Source: Diogma glabrata
Lineage: Eukaryota; Arthropoda; Insecta; Diptera; Cylindrotomidae
Length of the DNA stretch: 64,000 nt
Assembly (NCBI GenBank): GCA_963693315.1
Contig: OY856186.1
Span: forward strand, 94,328,132 to 94,392,131
Direction: 5' to 3'
Shown: positions 55,971 through 64,000 of the stretch, one piece after another
How positions within the stretch are numbered: the stretch's first letter is position 1
Layout: each line of letters starts with the position of its first letter
The notes under the pieces: generated by a model
The model's input: only the letters and a program-made list of their open reading frames with translations
What the model was told of the DNA's origin: nothing
Databases searched by the model: none
Position numbers and translations under genes: made by a program

Positions 55971-57440
55971 CATTTTGTTTCCAGAGCTGTGGTGTAGTTA
56001 GCCTATGCATCAGCGTCGCAATATTTTTGTGATTTGTAGGAATGTTTAGCACATTAAATATGAAATATTCATCGTTCAGACTCTTTGAATATCGGAAAAT
56101 ATCATGGCAACTAGAAAGGAAGGTGAAGGGGAACATGAAAGGAATGGATATGTGATAACTATACTAATTGTTTTTAATGGCGATTGACATTTTCTTCAAA
56201 TAAATCAGGGGCAAATTCATCCGGAAATACGGAGGCAGGCATTGAGTTCCACCTTTTCGCGACTCTAATAAAATAATAGATTTCTACAACGAGGAATTTA
56301 CAATGACAGCAAATGTGTGGGATGACTCTGAAGTTCTTGTTTGTCGATTGTACTGCGCGTATAATCTAAGAATATTTTGGATTTCCTTAGAAGAGAATTC
56401 ACTAAAGTTATATTTATAGTAGATTGAAAATTCAGTCACATTTCTTCGGTGCTTCAGTGAATCAAACTGATCCGTTAATTCGGTATTATTGACAGCAGTA
56501 TTCCATGCATGGACCAATAAACACGACAGCAGTACTCCATACATGGACCAATAAAGGTAAATCAAATCAACAAAATTTGGCTCAACATTGGCTGAAGAAT
56601 CTCAAAAACTTTTGCATTGTAGATTTAGCGAGGTTGAACATGTGTTAATTCCATTTCAGGTTTTTATCAATATCCACTCCAAGAACTCTAACCGTTTCAA
56701 CCTCATGCAATTCCTCATGGTTTATCTTAATAGGGAAGTTTTTATGTCGCTCTAGTCGTGAAAGACGGCGTAGTTCGGTTTTGGTTGGGTTAAATGCAAC
56801 AAGATTACGTTCCCTCCATTCCATTAGACGTTCCAGATCTTCGTTAATAGAATCAATTAACAACTCTTTATCGGCGGTGACTCCAGTATGAGATCGAAAT
56901 TTAGGAGATGCATGTGATGCATGTAATGTGCTGTCATCAGCAAAACTATGAATTGGGTGGACTGTGGAAATATGGAAATCATTAATGTATAGTAGAAAAA
57001 AGGGTTGGTGAGAGTGCAGAGTCTTGAGGAACACCACTATTACTAGTAAAAATATTGGCTATAATACCATCTATAAATTAACATGAAATTGACGACCTGT
57101 AAGAAACTTTGATCCAACGAGACATCTAACCGTCATTAGATTTTAATTTTATAGTTACTATATTTTTATGCCACACTTTATCAAATGCTTTAAAAATATC
57201 AAGTGTAATACTGAATGTTTCACCTTGGTTCTCCAGCGATTTGTTCCATATATGGGTTTATGGGTAACAAGTTACATGTTGCGTAACTTCTACGAAAACC
57301 ATACTGTTTATCATCAGTAACTCGTGACATCTCCAAAAGTTCTACTAGATTATAGTTAACATATTTTTCAAATATTTTAGCAAAAAACCGACAGAATTGC
57401 AATTGGTCTATAATTATTTGGGTCAATCTTACTGCTTTTT

Positions 57441-58964
<1,524 letters not shown>

Positions 58965-60330
58965 TTTTTCGATATGGGTTGCACACAAGTCAGCTTCCAA
59001 GAATCGGGAAATATTCCGGTTTTGTATGATAAATAGAATTTTTTTTAGAATTGGAACTAGTGGCCTAGCAAAAATTTTAAGAATGAGGGGTGGATTACGG
59101 TCGAGGTCTGCGGATTGATCGATATTGGTAGAAAGAAACATTTTTCGAACAATAATACAAAGAAATATAATTGGTTTCAGTTTTGATTCAACTGGGGGAT
59201 GAGTATAGGAGACAAAAAATACAACCAAAAACATCCGCTTCTCTTTTGAGTCGCTCACTGGTATGTCATTCAAAACTAAAGTTGGAATAAAGGATCTAGT
59301 GAAATTGTTCTGGACTTATTTAACTACCTAAAAGAAACTACGAGAGCTGATGGGTGGGTGCTGGGCAAATATTTTTGCTTTCTTCTGGATAAACGAGTCT
59401 TTGTCCAGAACTATTTTCTATTTGCTGATATTTCTTGCTCTTTAATAGGCACTAAGGCTTTCTGGAGTTTTATTTGAGTTATAGGCCTTAAATGTTTTAC
59501 GTTTATGCCTCACCGCTTCACCAATATCCCCCATGAACCAAGGCTCAGTTTTATTAGTGATTAGTCCATTTGGAATAAACCGCCACATTCTATCTTTTAT
59601 GACCTCAGAAAGTCTTAATGTTGATGTGCCAGGATCTTGCTCAACACAACAAACAGTTCTCCAAGGTGTTTCTTCATAAAAGTTTCCTTGTCCCTGTTAG
59701 CCAGCGTGTTTATTCATCCCAATTCCAAACGCGACTCGGATTGACTTTAATTGGTGTAGATGATTTTAATTGTATTATCACTGAAATTAGTAAATAGTCC
59801 GATGATCCAAGGGGTTGTTCACTTCTTATCTTCATTGCGTCTGGTTCGTTTGTCAAAAACAGATCCACCAAATTATTGTTATTGTGTGTATTATCTGGTA
59901 TTGTTGTAGCCGTAGGACACTCTATCATTTGGGCCAGACCATGATAATCTGCGAGTATTAGCTCAGTCTGTCTTCCTACGTCGTCAGTGCGTGATGAATA
60001 CTTTAGTCATTCTTTATTGTGTATATTAAAGTCCCCAAGAATGACCAACTTTGCTTCGGGAAAGTCTGTGGTAGTTTTGTCTATATGAGACAATATTTTA
60101 TCGAACAAAAAACATCCAATATGTCTGGTTTATTTTTTCGATGTAGTGATGAACGATAACATTCAGGTTCGAATTGAGACCTCTTATATTCGTGAAATCA
60201 ATGCTAAGCTGTTGGTTTCCTCTGCCGCAATTTCTTTGGAACAGGTACTCACCCTTTGAAATTGTAGGCACAGCAGCTACTTTTGAAAAATACATCCAAT
60301 ATTTAGAGCTATAACATATTTTGCTATAAA

Positions 60331-60414
60331 AGATAAAACCCCTTGAGTGAACATTTGTTCAAGAGACGCGCTAGCGAGTGGAACGGAAATATTAATTATA
60401 TTAGTTATAATTAT
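60331..60414. other. Flank between LINE and LTR element
   Basis: A short non-coding junction with GAGACGCGCTAGCGAGTGGA; the LTR begins after TTATAATTAT. It might be the LINE 5' UTR. Confidence 0.4.
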
Positions 60415-61111
60415 TGTTACGATTCAGAAAAATCTAGACGATTACGGTCACTTCCAGGAAAATAAAACCAACAAAACACAACAGACAAATTAATGAAATG
60501 AATATTTTTGTTGTTGTCTCTTCTTAGAAATAGGGTCAACATAAACGATTTTATGAATCAAATCAACATAACGTAAAATAATCGAATATTCTAATGTTTT
60601 CTCAAGGTTTCTGGAAAGTGATGTCGAATTATCTAGAAGTATTGCAGAAGGTATATAAGAAAAATACCTTTTGTAGTTTTTAATTAGTTTATTTTAGACC
60701 TGCGACAGTAAAGCGAAATTAAATGTAAAATTAGTTTATTTTAAACCTGCGATAGTGAAGTTAAAATTATAAAAATGATCTGTAAATTAGTTTTTGTGTA
60801 AAGTTATAAGTGTAATAAAGTTATAAGTGTTATTGAGTAGAAATATTTGGTGTATTATTTTGAACGTGGTGAACTGGAAATTTCTACAATAAACCGTTGG
60901 AGTTCTGAAGCTGTTGAAAGAATATTCTAGTTAGGAATATTATTTGCTGTATTGTTTTCCTATTGTTGTGGAACAATTAAGTTGTTGAATACTTAATAAA
61001 ACCTGGTGTTTGTGCTTACTAATCAGTGATGGAACTCAGGAAGAGATTGGGGATTGCGTTTATCGAATTGTGAGTTAGGCCAATTCAAAGGAAGGTTGGA
61101 AAAACGTAACA
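60415..61111 (+). repeat. 5' LTR of a Ty3/gypsy-type retrotransposon
   Basis: It starts TGTTACGATTCAGAAAAATC and is proposed to end ...CGTAACA at 61111, giving TG...CA ends and 697 bp. The start is fixed by identity with the 3' LTR (63585 on). A TATATAAGAAAA promoter-like box lies at about 60652 and AATAAA signals at about 60814 and 61000. The right edge is inferred from the primer-binding-like sequence that follows. Confidence 0.8.
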
Positions 61112-61130
61112 TTGGTGACAGCGGTGGGAT
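61112..61130 (+). other. Putative primer-binding site
   Basis: TTGGTGACAGCGGTGGGAT directly follows the proposed LTR end and precedes the Gag start by 17 bases. The same kind of sequence follows the LTR in many insect gypsy elements. I could not match the tRNA. Confidence 0.5.
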
Positions 61131-61146
61131 TAGTAAGCTGTTAATA

Positions 61147-63573
61147 ATGGTTTTATTAAGTGATTTGAAGGTTCTTGAGTTAAAGAAAGAACTAGAACAA
61201 CGTGGATTGGCAACAACCGGCAACAAAACTGAATTAACGATACGGCTTCGAGAAGCTATGGAAGCTAGTGGAGTAGTTGTGGAAAGTTACCAGTTTGGAG
61301 TGATTAGTCCAAATAATGATCTAGTGGCAGCTGATGAGGAGAAAAGTTTTGTTGCGGAAACAACAACTTCATTGCCATCTGGAAATTGTGATTTTACACA
61401 GTTAATGGCTATGATGCAACAGATGAGTTTGACCATCAGTCAACAAATGGCTGCAAATAAGGAAGAAATCAGTTTCAACATGAATCAACAGTTGGAGAAA
61501 GTCAACAATAATATGGCTGCAAATAAGGAAGAGATCAGCTGCAACATCAATCAACAAATGGCTTCTACCAAGGAAGAAATCAGTAGTAACATCAATCAAC
61601 AGCTGGAAATAGTCAACAATAACATGGCTACAACCAAGGAAGAGATCAGTTTGAACGTCAAGCAAATAATGGACGAGAAACTTCTCGAAATATCTACTAC
61701 GTTACGGGAGGAAGTAGGCAGAGTTCATCAAGAGGTGAAAGAGCTAGAGCAGAAAGTACTTGATGAAAACAAAAAGGTACTTGCAAAAGTAGATGATTTC
61801 GAGAAACGGTTGCAAGATGTTGAAACGAATAAAGTCACTTCACATGTGGTACAACAAATAGCAAATATTAAACTAAAGCCACCATCGTATGACGGTACCA
61901 CATCTTTCGGCATCTTCAAGTTCCAGTTCGAGACCGCAGCTGATCAAAATGTTTGGAACGCTGAAGATCGTCTTGCTGCATTGATAGTTGCGCTTAAAGG
62001 TGAAGCAGCTGAAGCATTACAGGCAGTACCAGAAAACGATCGCAAAAGTTATGCTGAAGTGATGAATGCATTGGAACGTAAATATGGTAGCGACCATAAA
62101 AAGGAATTATACAGGATTGAGCTAAAAGGTCGCTTGCAACGAAATGGTGAATCTCTTCAGGACTATTCTTCGGCAGTAGAACGGCTTGTACATTTGGCAC
62201 ACTCGAATACTCCACCGTATTTTATGGAGAAAATGAAGATCGAGGCCTTCATTGATGGTATCCAAGATCCAGAAACCAGGATCAAAGTAATGACTACACC
62301 TAAGGCGACTTTCCATGAAACTGTCGCATACGCAATGCAATATGAGATGGTACAGAGGATGTGTATGCCCTCTGGTGGATGCAGAAAAAGGAATGTAGAC
62401 GGGAACATCAAAGGAGAAGTATTGGCACACAGAAGTGGAAGCGACATCAGATGCTGGGTATGTGACGAAGAGGGTCACATGGCACGGGAGTGCAGGAAAA
62501 CTAAAGAAGCAGATAGATCGTCGTTTTCTGTGAAGAATATGGCAGTCGAAGACAAGCAGCACGGAGTGTTCAGGAGCAGCAGTAGGAAAATCTTGTGTTG
62601 GATATGTAGAAAATCGGGCCATATCTCACAGGACTGCTGGAACAGGAAGCGTGATAGATTTTCGTCTCCTATTCAACGGAAGCCTGTTGGCGGTGCAACT
62701 ATAAAGCCAAAAAGTGAGGAGAATGCAGCCTACATTCCAATTTCAAGAATTGCGGTAAATGGTGAAAGCTTGGGTATCAACGGACAACTTGAAGGTAAAG
62801 GTTGCTTCATGACACTGGATACAGGTTCAGCTCGAACATTCGTTCGCAAAGGTTTAATTGACGGCATTTTGGAATCATCAGATGGATTGAAACTCCGAGC
62901 AGTAACTGGAGAATGCGCTGATGTAGCTGGGAAAAGGATCGCTGAAATAAAATTAGGGAACAACTGCTATAAACAAGAGGTGCTAGTGGCAAACATTATA
63001 GATGAAGTCGTTTTGGGGATGGACTTCTTAAAGGCGAACGGATTCGTCATCGATTTTGGACGTGGAATCCTAAAGGTTAATAATGTTGAGATGCCACTAC
63101 TTGTGAATGAAGCAGAATCCATAGATATTGGCAGCGATGAGAAACTATGCAGTGCAGGGGAAAATCCAGAACCATCATCCAAACAGATGAGGGAAAGAAA
63201 CGTCAACCGACGCAGACGTTTAAACAAACGCCGAAAGTTAAAAAGGAAACAGGTCCAAGTCCATAACGAAGTGAGCGATGTAAAAGAGGTGGTTCAAATA
63301 GCTGCAAACGGGGACGAATCGCAGCTTAAAATGAGAATGGTTCGGAGACATGGCAATGTGAAACACTCAAAGGGAAAAGATAAGGAGGACTTTAGAGATA
63401 ATGAGAATCCATACTTATCACGGTGGGCGGACATAGAACAAAATAATGGCCAAGGACTTAGAAAGGGACCAGAAGCAATTCTAAACCACCTGGGAAATAG
63501 AAAAAGAAAAAAAATGTTTGGATTCAACAATTGGAGGAGAGATCTAGATCCTGTTCGGGACGAACAGGCTTAA
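61147..63573 (+). CDS. Gag-protease polyprotein with N-terminal SAP domain
   Basis: The start is taken at MVLLSDLKVLELKKEL (61147), after the putative primer-binding site; an upstream in-frame ATG (61054) lies in the LTR. The product is 808 residues. Order: SAP DNA/RNA-binding motif (about 4-38, ending KTELTIRLREA); two 37-residue coiled-coil repeats built on K-E-E-I-S-x-N-x-N-Q-Q; Ty3-type capsid (from about 240, KPPSYDGTTSFGIFKFQFE); two CCHC knuckles CWVCDEEGHMARECRK (436) and CWICRKSGHISQDCWN (484); aspartic protease with LDTGS (Asp 558) and VLGMDFLKANGF; then a basic stretch NRRRRLNKRRKLKRK. The last residues DPVRDEQA resemble the end of gypsy Pol, so the ORF looks like an internal deletion joining protease to the Pol tail. 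The frame is intact. Confidence 0.9.
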   Translation: MVLLSDLKVLELKKELEQRGLATTGNKTELTIRLREAMEASGVVVESYQFGVISPNNDLVAADEEKSFVAETTTSLPSGNCDFTQLMAMMQQMSLTISQQMAANKEEISFNMNQQLEKVNNNMAANKEEISCNINQQMASTKEEISSNINQQLEIVNNNMATTKEEISLNVKQIMDEKLLEISTTLREEVGRVHQEVKELEQKVLDENKKVLAKVDDFEKRLQDVETNKVTSHVVQQIANIKLKPPSYDGTTSFGIFKFQFETAADQNVWNAEDRLAALIVALKGEAAEALQAVPENDRKSYAEVMNALERKYGSDHKKELYRIELKGRLQRNGESLQDYSSAVERLVHLAHSNTPPYFMEKMKIEAFIDGIQDPETRIKVMTTPKATFHETVAYAMQYEMVQRMCMPSGGCRKRNVDGNIKGEVLAHRSGSDIRCWVCDEEGHMARECRKTKEADRSSFSVKNMAVEDKQHGVFRSSSRKILCWICRKSGHISQDCWNRKRDRFSSPIQRKPVGGATIKPKSEENAAYIPISRIAVNGESLGINGQLEGKGCFMTLDTGSARTFVRKGLIDGILESSDGLKLRAVTGECADVAGKRIAEIKLGNNCYKQEVLVANIIDEVVLGMDFLKANGFVIDFGRGILKVNNVEMPLLVNEAESIDIGSDEKLCSAGENPEPSSKQMRERNVNRRRRLNKRRKLKRKQVQVHNEVSDVKEVVQIAANGDESQLKMRMVRRHGNVKHSKGKDKEDFRDNENPYLSRWADIEQNNGQGLRKGPEAILNHLGNRKRKKMFGFNNWRRDLDPVRDEQA
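61420..61680 (+). repeat. In-frame tandem repeat in Gag coiled coil
   Basis: Alternating 15- and 22-residue units (AANKEEISFNMNQQLEKV, ASTKEEISSNINQQLEIV and shorter versions) form two copies of a 37-residue, 111-bp repeat. Its length probably varies among copies. Confidence 0.8.
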
Positions 63574-63584
63574 GTGGAGGGTAA
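63571..63584 (+). other. Polypurine tract before the 3' LTR
   Basis: AAGTGGAGGGTAA lies directly before TGTTACG of the 3' LTR and overlaps the Gag-protease stop codon. It is where plus-strand DNA synthesis would start. Confidence 0.65.
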
Positions 63585-64000
63585 TGTTACGATTCAGAAA
63601 AATCTAGACGATTACGGTCACTTCCAGGAAAATAAAACCAACAAAACACAACAGACAAATTAATGAAATGAATATTTTTGTTGTTGTCTCTTCTTAGAAA
63701 TAGGGTCAACATAAACGATTTTATGAATCAAATCAACATAACGTAAAATAATCGAATATTCTAATGTTTTCTCAAGGTTTCTGGAAAGTGATGTCGAATT
63801 ATCTAGAAGTATTGCAGAAGGTATATAAGAAAAATACCTTTTGTAGTTTTTAATTAGTTTATTTTAGACCTGCGACAGTAAAGCGAAATTAAATGTAAAA
63901 TTAGTTTATTTTAAACCTGCGATAGTGAAGTTAAAATTATAAAAATGATCTGTAAATTAGTTTTTGTGTAAAGTTATAAGTGTAATAAAGTTATAAGTGT
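63585..64000 (+). repeat. 3' LTR, cut by the window end
   Basis: 416 bases with no difference seen from 60415-60830. Confidence 0.92.

Larger units (their letters stand above)
60415..64000 (+). mobile_element. Young non-autonomous LTR retrotransposon (Gag-protease only)
   Basis: Two LTRs flank a single ORF with Gag and protease but no reverse transcriptase, RNase H or integrase core. The 3' LTR runs off the window. The LTRs look identical over the 416 bases present, so insertion is recent. The internal region is 2.47 kb. Propagation would need Pol from a full-length relative (inference). Confidence 0.88.

Noticed and set aside
62122..63530. Several minus-strand open frames opposite the Gag-protease ORF
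   Set aside because: They are shadows of an intact, domain-rich plus-strand ORF.

Overview
This window looks like an insect nuclear chromosome. It is strongly AT-rich, has spliced genes with GT-AG introns, and is dominated by decayed transposable elements. The order is not settled by the sequence: the UGT protein and the mix of elements fit a fly or another holometabolous insect, and I could not narrow it further. One 200-base run of N (27948-28147) is an assembly gap.

The one intact-looking host gene is a UDP-glycosyltransferase (UGT) on the minus strand. Exon 1 (signal peptide and start of the acceptor domain) lies at 54288-54566. Exons 2-5 (rest of the acceptor domain, UDP-sugar domain with the UGT signature, C-terminal membrane anchor) lie at 20441-21906. 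All junction phases agree and the joined frame is 522 codons plus stop, a normal UGT length. Intron 1 is therefore about 32.4 kb and holds most of the mobile elements in the middle of the window.

Left part (1-20 kb): a foldback hairpin (1-358); an old Helitron (2206-6161) with a helicase remnant; two inverted THAP-domain remnants (7.2-8.3 kb); an exon-like block at 9.2 kb; a Helentron-type (HINE-like) repeat (9.7-11 kb); a pogo/Tigger-like element (11542-14342, TA duplication) split by a LINE; and a nearly full LINE (15.9-18.9 kb).

Middle (21.9-54.3 kb, UGT intron 1): nested inverted-repeat elements; Penelope-like elements (PLEs) carrying GIY-YIG endonuclease remnants, several in inverted pairs; two copies of a DNA transposon with ~580-bp inverted repeats and an unfamiliar DDE-like transposase; a second Helitron (35074-37057, minus); a jockey-type LINE; three tandem hairpin MITEs (47.45-48.24 kb); a small two-exon candidate gene (48.98-49.4 kb); a MITE; and a 2.1-kb foldback element built from ~141-bp repeats (49.9-52.0 kb).

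Right part (54.6-64 kb): a Helitron-like repeat block; a minus-strand LINE interrupted by a HINE-like element that contains a ~240-bp (TA)n tract; and a young LTR retrotransposon with a SAP-Gag-protease ORF, lacking RT and integrase, whose LTRs look identical over the 416 bp that can be compared.

The strongest new leads are the DDE-like transposon family (insertion proven by an empty site inside this same window), the HINE-like family, the foldback element, the Gag-protease retroelement, and the UGT gene with its repeat-stuffed intron and apparent GC-AG intron.
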